Positions 1 through 10,826 of a stretch of 64,000 bases of DNA are shown piece after piece. Numbering within the stretch: the stretch's first letter is position 1; each line of letters begins with the position of its first letter. The notes below the pieces were generated by a model that worked only from the letters and a program-made list of their open reading frames with translations, did no database searches and was not told the origin of the DNA. The DNA is taken from contig JASSKH010000019.1 in assembly GCA_031763025.1 (NCBI GenBank), positions 6,840,336-6,904,335 on the forward strand, written 5' to 3'. Both the position numbers and the translations under genes were made by a program. The DNA is from Macrocystis pyrifera. Taxonomy: Eukaryota > Sar > Phaeophyceae > Laminariales > Laminariaceae.

Positions 1-1479
1 GTGCTACTCTTAAGTCCTACATAAACATTGGCATCATATTGATTCCTAGGTATACCACGGCACCATACTAATTTCTTCACAATACTAAGGACCAGGTATA
101 AAATTGATATATCAACAGGGACACCACACTAATTCCTATAAAACACAAGACCAAGTACGACTTTAATTCCGATAGAAAAAGTGGCACCATAATACTAATT
201 CCTATATATATCGCGGCATGGTCTCATGCTATATTGTAACTCATATACAAAACAGATTGCTACTCCAAGACCCACAACTGTATGTAGACAAGTGCACATA
301 CGTCTAAGTCTGGAATGGTATAGTATACCTTCTTGTGAGGTCACTACAGTGGCACGAGTCGTTTTTAATGTATCGGCTCCTATCCTGTGCCTGCGGAACT
401 TTTCGTGAGGCATTCAATTGTCGGGATGTTTTCCTAGGGCAAAATTTGTTTTACAGTTCTTGGTTCCATGGTTTTTTTTTAATCTTTCAGTTAGATCATA
501 CCAGGTAAGATCATACTACTTGTCCGAAAATGTAAGTCTATTTTGAGTATTAACATACAGTACGCACCAACACGGTCTTACATTTCCGGCCAAAGTGCTA
601 TTAATACTGCTGCATACCACTCTGTCCGAAAATGGTGGGACCGCGGTTATTATTACGGGGGACCATAGTAAATAGGACCAATATTTTTTTAGTAGAAATA
701 TGGAAATATATACCAGGTAGGTGTTTGTGTGTACCGTAGGTCCCATTTACTATGGCCCCCCGTAATAATATGATTGCCAAAGGCGTCTTACTTTTCCGGA
801 CAGCGTGGTACTGTTGCAATGCTGCTGCTGTGTGAAACCTGAAGGAAAACACGTCCTGCTGGTACTGGAAGTAAAGGGTTTGCCTGCTGCTGCTGCAGGC
901 AAGCGCCAGGGCTCGGATCCACGTGGTCTCTTTAAGGAGTACATAAATAATTGTGACAAGTGTCCTGTCGAATGCTGTACCAGTTGCCAGTGCAAAGTTA
1001 AGGACCAAAGAAGCTCGAACAAGTGTCACGAGTATCCGTGAACTCGTCTCTACACTATTAGACTATTAATAGGGTTAGGATACTCGCCCAAAAGGGCCCC
1101 AAACACTAGCGAGTACCCTAACTCAGGGTTAGGGTTTCCCCCCGCAGATTTCACGAATACTCGTTGGCCGCGAGTACCCGTAAGGGTACAACTCTAGTTT
1201 ATGGTGATGTCCTTCATGCTGATGGTGTTTAAAAGACCTCATTTGTATATACCGAAACAGTTTTCGAATACCTCGCCTTGTGCTCTGGAAGGTCAATCGA
1301 TTTGCTGTGCCGACTAACCCCAACCCTAACCCTAACTTGCATGTGGATGCTGCCGAACAACGCTACAGGACAACGGCATATATTGGACACCGCATATTCA
1401 CCCTACAGCCCTATAGTATGTCGTAGCATGGCATGGTTGGCACAAGCAGTATCTGGACGGCTCCATAATCAACACGTAC
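1..1479. other. Left-edge repeat-rich non-coding stretch
   Basis: I find no conserved exon here. The 3' exons of the minus-strand methyltransferase gene should lie in this direction, but none is recognisable, so they are probably beyond the left edge. The stretch holds a MITE copy (651-767) nested between arms that are themselves inverted: CTGTCCGAAAA near 621-632 against TTTTCCGGACAG near 789-801. It also has TTAGGG-like fragments at about 1070-1135 and 1318-1337, and a GCTGCTGCTG tract near 888. Confidence 0.6.
651..767. mobile_element. MITE family A, copy 1
   Basis: A non-coding palindromic element of about 117 bp. The left end reads TATTACGGGGGACCATAG and the right end is its reverse complement, with GGCCCCCCGTAATA closing the element. 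The inner part, AT-rich with a GTGTGTACCGTAGGTCC segment, is shared with copies at 2529, 13488, 52843 and 57995. Terminal inverted repeats of roughly 25-30 bp and no coding capacity fit a miniature inverted-repeat transposable element. The target-site duplication is unclear, possibly TA or ATA-like. Confidence 0.8.
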
Positions 1480-4400
1480 CCGAGGTCAGCGACGACAGGG
1501 CCGGGGTCTTGGCTATCAGCCTCGCTTTCCACGTCGTCACCGCGTCGAAGTCCACCTCAAAGTAGCCCCCAGACGGCGACTTTCGCTTGTCCGTCAACCG
1601 AAAATACAGGGAGTCCTTTCCTGCCCCGAGCGATATCACCTGTGATAGTTTCAAGACAAAGCATTTTTTTAGCTGTGTACTGGCACGCAAAGTGCAAATA
1701 CTACAGTAGCTTAAAAGCCGACGTGCTATGCGCCTTGTTCTTTTCTCATAGCAGGCATGGCTCATAGCAGGGGTTGCGCCGAGCAAAGGTCATAGCAGGG
1801 GATCCATGTTGAATGCCCAACTACTGTACTTTATAAACAAATAAGCATGTACATATATCAAGACCCCCGGGTGAGCTAACTTGCTGACCTTTCTTGTGAT
1901 ATGATATACCAGGTACCAGGAACCGATAAACTGGAAAATGGATACCTGCGCTCCAATGTATTGGTAAACGCCTATATTGTGGAGAACATTGGTCCCCCCT
2001 CTAGTACAGGCACGCGGGAGTCGCCGCCGGTAGCTATCGTCTAACCTATATACATTTTACATATAGCACCAAAACCTATTATTGATACGAAAAACCCACA
2101 TAAATACACGCTGGTACCTGGTAAAAAGGTATTGGCCAATGGTTTTTCTTGTTAATGGTACCAATACACCGCTCTACTAATAGACAAATTTGGTGGCAAT
2201 GGGACCAACCCGCCCCATACCTACAGATAGTGAGGATCGGTACCTACTACCTGGTACACTACTACGAAGAGCACTCGTTAGCAACCATATATTTTAGTGG
2301 CTACTTGGCAACAGCACGTTTACCTGATATACCATACCTAGCTCACACAGCCGCAGCACAGCGTAGTGGGTGAAAGGCTACAACTAGATGCAGGCAAGAA
2401 AGTGCTGCACACTTGTAGCCAGCAAACAGTACCAAATACTTTACGTGTTTGACTGGATGGTTAGGTTCCAAGTTTTCTTGAAAGAACCCCGAAATGTCAA
2501 TTGGATTTGCGGGGGTCGCAGATGTTCCTATTACGGGGGTCCATAGTTAACGGGACCAAATTTTGTTAGTAAAAATAGGTAAATATATAGGTTTTGTGTA
2601 TACCATAGGTCCTATTAACTATGTACCCCCGTAATATCATATGCAGGCCTCAGGTCTTGCTTTGTTGTACAGGGTCAAATTATTTTTCTTAGGGTTATGG
2701 GTGATCGCGAGCATAGCTACGCCCCCCTGTTGTTCGTTACGTTGTACTCCATAGCTACTCCTTAGCTTTTCCTCTTGAGCAACAATGGTGAACACTTAGG
2801 GTTAGGGTCAGCAGTAGCAGTACAGCATATTAATGCCACCTCTGAGTCTGAAGCTCAGGCCAACAAGAATGAGAGCACACGCTAACAGAAGTGACTCCAG
2901 CGTTTGTCTCTCTCAACTGTATCTCGGTCGGTCATAACAGCGAGCGAATTCGTCGTTGTCTACATCAGCAGTATGTGGATGGACGCACAAGTTACACGCC
3001 AAGACGCGTATCAGACTGACATGTGTCCGAATCAGCGGTAGAGCAAGCTAGCATCACATCCGTACAGGGTATTTACCACAGCGCCGCTTGATCTCAACGT
3101 CAAGCGATGGGGGTGGCCTGCGCCATTATTCTTGCCACCGTTCACGCACGCCGACGTGAACACTGATAAACCCCGATGTGACGATTGTTGCAATGTGGTA
3201 TTAATAGTTTGACTCATTTGCGTTATACCGGGATCGATTTTAACCTGAAGCACTGCACGTCTGCCGGACTGAGCCTGAACCGACGTGCGCTCACCTTGCT
3301 CAAGTCTCCAATGCAACAAAAGATACACACGAGATCGCCACACATCTCCCAAGAATAACTATTAATAACGCATGTCGAGCTTCGGTGAAATATGGTAACC
3401 ATAGACGAATTGTCAAGTTACAATCAAAAGTCCCCACTAAAGATGCCGCTGCAACCAACATTCGCACAAAAAGTACCTGCGGTTTTTTCGCCGGGTGCGT
3501 CGCGAGTTTGCCGGTGGAATCTTCGCTCTGCCCTCCGCCATCAGCCGCTGTGAGGCAGACACCTATCAGAAAAAATAAGCGGTACAGCAACAGCAGCGGT
3601 GCACATCCGTTATAAAGGATACTACCAGGTACACACGTACAGCAGCAGCACGAGTATATAGCGGCAATGTGCCACCTGGTGCCAGCGTATACCGCCTTTA
3701 TTTTTTTTAACAGGGGCTTGGCTCCTGGAACGAAGTTAGCGCTATCCTAACATACGTCGAAGCGCAATATGCTGCATGTATGGTGCTCCTGCAAGGGGCA
3801 AGGGGCTCGATCAAAAGTCGTTCTACAGTAGGATCAGACCTCACCATCGCACACTTTACATTAGGGGGGGGGGGGGGTATCGGGATTCTAACCCTAACAA
3901 AGGGCGTGAAATTCCAATGTTGGCTAAGCGAAGCCTTCCTTCCAGACAGACACTGCTGTACCAACAAAAAGCTCACCCCTTAGCAGCTGAAAACTACTTC
4001 AAATTTGGGTTGGACAGTTTTTGCAGCACAGCAATCAAACGAATAGGAAGCAGGCCGTAGGGGGCGGGGGAGGGGGGGGGGGGGTAGGTTAACCCCTTTG
4101 CAGGGGCAACTGAGTGCAAGCTTCGGATACAAGTTGGAGTTGGACAATGATCGCAGTGGTCTAAATGGCTGACAAGGGGGCAGTAGGGAGGCGGGAGAAC
4201 CTGGGGGAGGATGCAAGATAACCCCTTTACAGCTTCAACTGAGCGCACGTTTCGAGTTGCATTATGTTCGCAGCGGGATGGACTACCACCTGCAATAGAT
4301 AAAAAAAGGTACCTTTCGCAGGAAAAGCCGAACGGGTCGCCAGGAAGTCCAGTACGAGCCTCTCGATGCACGACACTCGAGCGAAATTTCCTGTCCAAAA

Positions 4401-7400
4401 TCAAAGCAGAGAATCAGCAGCAGCAGCAGCAGCAGCAGCAGTGCGAAAAACATAGTAAGACGACGACGCTGGTCAGTAACCCTAACCCGATTTCATGGTC
4501 TCGTATGATAGCTTCAAACGCGTCCCCCCACATCCCATCGCAACGTTTCATTTGCTACGCAAGTTCGGCACACTACCCGCGGTAACAACCAGCCCCCTAA
4601 AAACCGTACTGTAACCCATAGCTCTTGGATTCACGCTCCGATTTCTTCCGCAGCAGAGCGAATAGACATCATAGGTGGTGCAACGGAGGATTCAATCGTT
4701 GAACGGAGGTATTACTGCTGTAATGTTGTCAGACGTTTCACAACGGTTTGTCGGCATGGACGCGTGGACGCGTGGACGCATGGACGCATTAGGGTTAGGG
4801 TTAGGGTTAGGGTTAGGGCGTGCGTAACCACTCCACCACGGAACGACAGTGGTGCAACTGTTGTGGCCTCGGGGAAACAACAAGTTGGGACACTTGCACA
4901 CATCGGACATATTACCGACAGATACATCATCTACCGACAGATCATCTAAATCATCTACAGACAGATCATCGAGATCATCTAGATACAGATCATCTACAGA
5001 TAAATCATCTACATATATATCATCTGCAGATAAATCATCTACAGATAAATCATCTAGATCATCTAAGACATAGATCATCTACAGATACATCAACAGATAG
5101 ATAATCAACAGATAAATAATCTACAGATAGATCCTTTACAGATAGATGAGAGAGATTATCTAGATCCCCACCTGCAGTTATGATAGGTTGTGCAGAATCT
5201 TGTATAGTACAGGTTCAATCCAGGAAACCTGTGCTAGATTGTACAGGTTAATCGGCTCCCACCCGGCAACATTAGCTATGCAATATACCGTATACTTCAG
5301 GAATACATCTGCGCTGAAGGATCTGGATCATGACGAGGGGATATTATCTGATCTATTAATATATAATCTATCTTATCTGACCTATGGGTGGACACGTGTC
5401 TGTTGTCTGGTGCTGTTGCTCCTATACCAATAAATAATATAGTCAACATCAATACCTCATCGCCATAAACTAGCCCGTGGACATAAGTTACGAAGACAGG
5501 CTCCGATCGTATACCGGTATCTCGGTATGCTTGTGGAGGGGACCATTATTTCATCAACTTTGATATACGTCAGCTGTGAGTTCGACTGATAAAATAGTTT
5601 ACGACAATTTAAAAATGACGCGTACCTCGTGCTGGATTTCTTGCCCGGGGAAGGGTACGTTGACGTTGCCAACTACAAACAGAAACTTCAAAAAGGTACA
5701 AACAATATCACAATGTGGAGTACCAGTAGAGAGCAATGGATTGCTGGTGGGAAATGCTATCTGTGATAGAGCATCTGCGCATAATATTTATTGTGTATCA
5801 AGGATTTCCGTCGGAAAGATAGCCATAATCGAAGGCCTTCCGGCATGCGCATAATCGGAGACGAAAAAAACCTAAACATTGGATTCATAGATATCTGAAA
5901 AAAAATACTTTGCAGCAGCGGCAGCACTTTTGCAAGGACCCAACGAGCAAAACAGAAGTCGTGCAAGCAGCAGTACCTACCTGCAGCACAGCAGCAGCAG
6001 CAGCAGCAGCAAGCTGCAGAAGCAGTAAGCAGCAGCAAGTACCAACCGGCAGAAGTGCGATCTAACTTGCGCTCCTCGACACTCGCTGTGCAAGCAACGC
6101 CGCCCCAACGAGAAGATCGCCCCTCATCTTCCTTGTCCTCTCCGCCCGGAAAGGGGTCGTAGCGGCGAAGATCATGAGCGTGGCGGCAAGGGTGCGCACG
6201 CTTGCAGCAGCAGCCGCAGCAGCACACTACATGCAGTAGTAGCAGTAGTCCTTGACGTGTAGCAGCAGCTACAGCAGCACCTTTCTTCTGCAGCCGCAGG
6301 CAGCAGAGTAGGCATGCAGCAGCAACAGTGGCAGCAATTCTCGCAAAGCCCCGCCGGTAGCAGACATGGCCCCAGGCCACTCTCGGGGCAAGCTTGGCCA
6401 ATCCAAGCGTCCGGACAGCTTTCGGCGAACAGAATGCAGCGGTCGAATCCCATACCGGTATCACACATGGCTCTATTAATAGTATAATATGCTATCCAAA
6501 AATGCGCAACTTCGTCATTTTTATCCCGATTTGATCAGGCTTTTTGATTAGTCGTCGGTAACGGGGGAATACGTAGAGAAATTAATTCGTAATATTTTTC
6601 TTTTGCGCAGACACTCTATGGGTGTGTCCAAACAGAATCGAAATCGAAAATCGAAAATCGAATTGATAATAAACAAGGCGCTGATTGGTCCCTGGTCAAA
6701 ACATGTTTCCCTTCGTTTTTTAGGTTCCGAAAAAATGAACGATTTACAACCCAATGCCAAAATCAAAAAATTGACGGCTGGAAATCGAAAAGGAAATCGA
6801 AAGCACGAACAGCAACAATTCAGCACGTCCTACTGGTCAGCGCAGCCACGTCAAAATATCACATCAGGACCGCCGTACACAGCATCCAACCCACAGCTAG
6901 CATGGCAACATAGCCGCACAGACCCCCCCGTAAACAGCCAGCAGGCGAACCACAACACCAGCCCCGACGTTCTCGGGCCTTTGTTTCCCGGCGTTCGAGC
7001 CAGAGCGAACATAGTTTGAGGAAAATTCAGGATGATACCCTCGAGAATGAGGTCGGAAGTTCGTTCTCAGTATAATTTCAAGTTTGATCTCGGGGCGTCA
7101 ACGTTGGACGCGCCACCACCTCCATGGGAGGCCCAACGACCTCTCGGAATCGAACTGCCGTCGCGCTTGCCTGCTTGTGTGGTGGATCTGTGTTGCCGAG
7201 TGCTAGATTGCCGGCATGTGTGCACAGATGCGAACGGCCTACTAGGTTGTGCTCTCCGTTGCTTTCCGCCTGGACTTCTATTTTCACTTTTCGACTCTGT
7301 TTAGACACCTCGGCAAATTTTTATCGAAATCGAAATGAATTCGATTTTCGATTGAGCTTTTCGATTCTGTTTAGACACACCCTAAATATAATTAAAAAAA

Positions 7401-8348
7401 CCAAGGACATACATTAATCACGAAAAAGGGGACATTTATAATGCATCCCCGGGCTTCAGGCCTTGCGTTTTGGCTTAGAGTTATTACAATAATAGGTGTC
7501 GGTCTCGAGACCTGTGAGCGATGGTCTCGAGGGCTCTGAGGTCTGAGGGCTGCAACGACGGGATTAGGTGGGCCTATGGGGTGAGGTACACCACACGAGA
7601 GTTGCTGCCGCAACGCTTCGCCGTTGTGGCGGGCTGGTCTGTGGGAGCTGCCTGCCTGGCGTGCTGCAGAGGATGCACGCGGTGGGAATATGAAGGGCTA
7701 TTTATACCCGTGGATGGTTCCTAAATGACCCCCTGTAGCCGCTTACGCAGTCGTACCTATCACTCCCGGTGCCCAGTACTGCTGCACTGCTGTCATTGTG
7801 TTGCTGCTGCCGCTGCCGCTGCCGCTGCTGTTGCTGTCGCTACTACTGTGCTGCTACGTGTGCGAGTGCGAGTGTAAGAGTACACCCTACTATTGTACAT
7901 CAGTAAGTATAAGTATAACTTCGTAGCAACGGGGACCGGAAACGGGGAGCGAGTGTGTCTGAAATCCTCCGCCAGCTGCTATTAATACCATCCTGCCTTC
8001 CACCACAAGAAACACAGCAGACATTGGCTTGTGTGCTTGTGCTACTGCTGTGCAATACAAGGGTGTAGCCAGTCTTCCATCGAGATGCAGATATATTACA
8101 CGAGTCCTGAAAAACCGGCCCACTTCTCCCACCATTGATGTTGATGTCTGACCTCTGTTCATGACGGGAGGCAATCTTCTGGGAGGCTCTCCTCCGATCC
8201 TGTCTCCCGCCAGCACGTTCAAGAAACGGTCCTCGAAGTAACCCAGTGCAGCTGCACTCATCTTCCCAGTAGCAGCATTGCTTGCTGTTGCCTGAACGCT
8301 CGTATCGCTCCCAGCCTTAAATCCTCCCATTGACACCTTGCTATTCAT
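1480..8348 (-). CDS. LCMT1: Leucine carboxyl methyltransferase (LCMT/PPM1 family), partial
   Basis: The family uses S-adenosylmethionine to methylate the C-terminal leucine carboxylate of protein phosphatase 2A catalytic subunits. Two exons are visible on the minus strand. Exon 1 (8348-8153) starts at an ATG and encodes VQATASNAATGKMSAAALGY, then FEDRF and RRLPPVMNRG, the family's N-terminal 'VQ.T...A..K.S....GYF.D' and '.NRG' signature; it ends in phase 1 at a GTCAGA donor. The next recognisable exon (1639-1480) opens after CACAG with VISLGAGKDSLYFRL, the SAM-binding motif I, then GGYFEVDF and KARLI, and ends at a GTACGT donor. A short exon covering the segment after NRG should lie in the 6.5 kb between them, but I could not find it. 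The C-terminal exons are off the left edge. The motif I Lys (LGAGKD) replaces a usual hydrophobic residue. Family assignment is fairly sure; whether the gene is intact is unknown. Confidence 0.78.
2529..2636. mobile_element. MITE family A, copy 2
   Basis: A palindromic element of about 108 bp with ends TATTACGGGGGTCCATAG and the inverted CTATGTACCCCCGTAATA. It shares the inner AAAAATAGGTAAATATATAGG segment with the other copies. It lies in the long LCMT intron. Confidence 0.8.
4415..4441. repeat. (CAG)n microsatellite
   Basis: Nine uninterrupted CAG triplets. Similar CAG tracts occur at about 5990-6012 and 40319-40345, so triplet expansion is common in this genome region. Confidence 0.95.
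4789..4818. repeat. Interstitial telomere repeat (TTAGGG)5
   Basis: Five perfect TTAGGG units follow a short GGACGCGT-type tandem repeat (about 4758-4787). The position inside a gene intron shows this is interstitial, not a chromosome end. Confidence 0.95.
4930..5130. repeat. 15-bp minisatellite (AAATCATCTACAGAT)
   Basis: Degenerate tandem copies of AAATCATCTACAGAT, clearest at 5001-5060, with more diverged units on both sides. Read on the minus strand it gives an Asp-Asp-Leu-Ser-Val pattern, a by-product of the repeat and not a protein. Confidence 0.85.
5145..5300 (+). repeat. Dispersed repeat family B, copy 1
   Basis: Contains CCAGGAAACCTGTGCTAGAT and CACCCGGCAACAT. Very similar text recurs at about 24043-24200 on the same strand and at about 58345-58490 on the opposite strand. 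It is non-coding and is probably an old transposon fragment or MITE, but ends and target-site duplications could not be fixed by eye. Confidence 0.6.
6620..7382. mobile_element. Terminal-inverted-repeat element of about 760 bp
   Basis: The left end GGGTGTGTCCAAACAGAATC is matched in reverse complement at the right end (GATTCTGTTTAGACACACCC), with one mismatch. AATCGAAA-type repeats continue inward from both ends, and a second inward copy of the right-end motif lies near 7288-7314. No transposase is recognisable inside, so this looks like a non-autonomous DNA transposon. Flanks are TCTAT on the left and TAAAT on the right, so a TA duplication is possible but not proven. Confidence 0.65.
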
Positions 8349-9947
8349 AGGCAAGACCTGTGTACTGCGTACTGCTGTTGGCTGTTGCCGTCGATCTGAT
8401 CTGCTCTGCTTGAGGTTTGTTGTTGGTCGGGTGTTCCATTATCCATTTTACGTGTTTTTCCTGGTGAAATTACGTTTTCTTCCCCTCGTAGTTGTTCTGC
8501 ATGCACTACACCTGGCCCCGCGACAAACTTGACCGCAGAAGACTTTTTGATACCGCTGCGTTCCGCTAGGCAGGAGGGAGGGAGGGAACTTGTTATTGCT
8601 ATACTCTCGACACGATAAGGTGTGTGCGAATGGCGAGCAACGGTCGTGTTGGGTGCAAGTACAGGAGTACCAGGTGTTTGTTTGGAGGCCAGCAGTAACG
8701 CGCATTTTCGCACTATTTTTATAATGAGAAACGGTATGCAATCAATGCATCTCGCGACTGCTGCACAGCAGACAGGTGAATAGAAGACTGAACGCGCAGC
8801 CTAGACACCATCTTAGCTTTCGAGGGCCGAGAGTCTACTTGGTGTACAACGAGCAGAGCTTCCCCGATGCTACAGGCGATGTAGCTCGCCTGTAGGCTGC
8901 CCATTGCAGCATGCACCCCAAAACGCACAACAGATAGTAAAATTCTACCAGGTGTAGCATTACGTAGAAAAAGCAGGTCCGCGCGAGGATACTGCCTGTT
9001 GTACTCGTAGCGTCGTAGCCGTACAACCGACGTAAGGCTCTTGGCGCTTGGCGTGCACGAAACAAATTGGCTCGTTCCAACACTGAACACACAGATATCA
9101 GCCGACAGACTACTCAACTGATCTAGACTATTTATACGAGTAATGGTTCGGGGACTTCAATAATCTATCGGTGCACGGCAACTGCATCTGCTGTACTGCT
9201 GTACTGCTGTACGTGCACACCTGTAACGGGCGGTGTGAAACTCAGCAGTATCAGGCACCTGGTATACGATAGATAAACAAGCAGTTTACGTCGTACGTAG
9301 GGGTATATTATGTTTTCGGCTTGGCCCAGGTTCGATCAAATGGTTGACAGTCCACCCTACGTGGGACCTGGTTATTGATAATTATATCTCCTACAGCGGT
9401 AAATATCTGGTACCTCGTATTTCCGAGAAAAATCTCAAGAGATTGGGGTATAGGGCCTCCCCGCTGCACCGTTTGTAGTTTTGGGGCACTATTAACGATA
9501 CTCCTATGTGCTTTTTGCCCAAAACGTCGGAGCAAGTTGTTCTACAGTAAGGTGCAGCAAGCAGTACGTATTCAACCAGTTTGTCGAAGCTGGGATAGGG
9601 TTGGGATTTATTCAGCCCATATACACACTAAAGAGCGAGGTGAGAGGGGAACTTACCGCTCTTTTGGCAGTCAGGTTGATGGTCACTGCTGTGTACCATA
9701 CGAACATACTGCTGTACGTAGCTAACCTTCACCCAAAGCCTAAGCCAATCAGACACATTCAACCATTGGTTGGCGTTACTGCTTTAGTCCCGCTAGTCTC
9801 GTATACGGTGTACTCCAACCATGGCGCCGAATAACTGCTCAACTCTACTCTACTCGCACTGCACACTGGACACAGCGGCCCCTCAGAGTACATGACTATT
9901 TCTTTTGTACCACACTGCAAACTGCAAGCTGCCAACACTATTATTTA
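8349..9947. other. Region between LCMT start and hAT-like element
   Basis: This is the upstream flank of the minus-strand LCMT gene and presumably holds its promoter, though no clear TATA box or other site could be fixed. Open frames exist on the minus strand (for example 8719-9117, 132 codons) but show no domain I recognise. A (TACTGCTG)n tract lies at about 9190-9213. Confidence 0.5.
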
Positions 9948-10826
9948 CAGGGCTTTTCGCGGGTTATGACCCGACCCGCGGGTCGGGTCACGGGGTGTTC
10001 AAAATGTCACGGGTCGGGTCGGGTCGGGTCAGAAAGTGTTCTAAATCTCACGGGTCCGGTCGGGTCGGGTCAAGAGGTTTTCAAATCTTACGGGTCGGGT
10101 CGGGTCGGGTCAAGAGTTTTTCAAATCTCACGGGTCGGGTCGGGTCGGGTCAGGTCATGACCCACGAGAAACGGGTCACTCGCGGGTCGGGCCAGCGTGA
10201 CCCGCGAGTTGTTTTCTGCTGACCCGCGGGTCGGACCCGCGCATCCGGCCCGCGGATCCGACACTCCAAACACCTCCTACTCTCTTACCCAAAGGGTTTT
10301 CTCGTACAAATACTCAATAATACTCCTTTTGTATCTTATTCAAACATTAAAACACTGCCAAATCCATATACGCATGCCCGCATCCTTTTATACCCACTAC
10401 AGCCAGGCCACATATCGCTTGTGGGCACAAAAATGAGTATTAAATTGTTTTCGAAGTGTCGACCCATGGGCCGGATCCGTAGGTCGGACCTGCGGGTCAA
10501 GATAAATAGTCTCGCGGGTCAAGGTGACCCGACCCGCATGAAACCCGTGTCTCACGGGTCAATCCGAAGGTGGCGGGTCGGGTCGGGTCAGGTCAGGAGG
10601 TTTTGAAATCTCGCGGGTCGGGTCGGGTCGGGTCAGGATATTTTCAAATCTCACGGGTCGGGTCGGGTCGGGTCAACAACTTTTTAAATCTCGCGGGTCG
10701 GGTCGGGTCGGGTCAAGAGGCTTTCAAAATCTCGCGGGTCGGGTCGGGTCAGCTGACCCGACCCGACCCGACCCGACCCGACCCGACCCGACCCGTGAGA
10801 TTTGACCTGACCCGCGAAAAGCCCTG
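9948..10826. mobile_element. hAT-like non-autonomous element built of GGGTC tracts
   Basis: The ends are perfect inverted repeats: CAGGGCTTTTCGCGGGT at 9948 and ACCCGCGAAAAGCCCTG ending at 10826. Both sides are flanked by the same 8 bp, ATTATTTA (9940-9947 and 10827-10834). An 8-bp target-site duplication and CAGGG termini are hallmarks of the hAT superfamily. Next to each end sit several units of about 50 bp, each made of (GGGTC)3-4 followed by a short spacer such as TTTTCAAATCTCAC. The centre (about 10260-10440) is unrelated AT-rich DNA. No transposase is encoded, so it must have been moved in trans. The Arg/Gly-rich open frames across it are repeat artefacts. Confidence 0.85.

Noticed and set aside
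4789..4818. Chromosome end
   Set aside because: Only five TTAGGG units with gene-bearing DNA on both sides; interstitial.
4930..5130. Possible CRISPR-like regular repeat
   Set aside because: Direct short tandem repeat without unique spacers, in a eukaryotic intron; a minisatellite.
5757..6464. 235-codon minus-strand open frame with Cys/Ala/Leu runs
   Set aside because: The runs come from (CAG)n tracts; no conserved motif, and neighbouring frames are open too.
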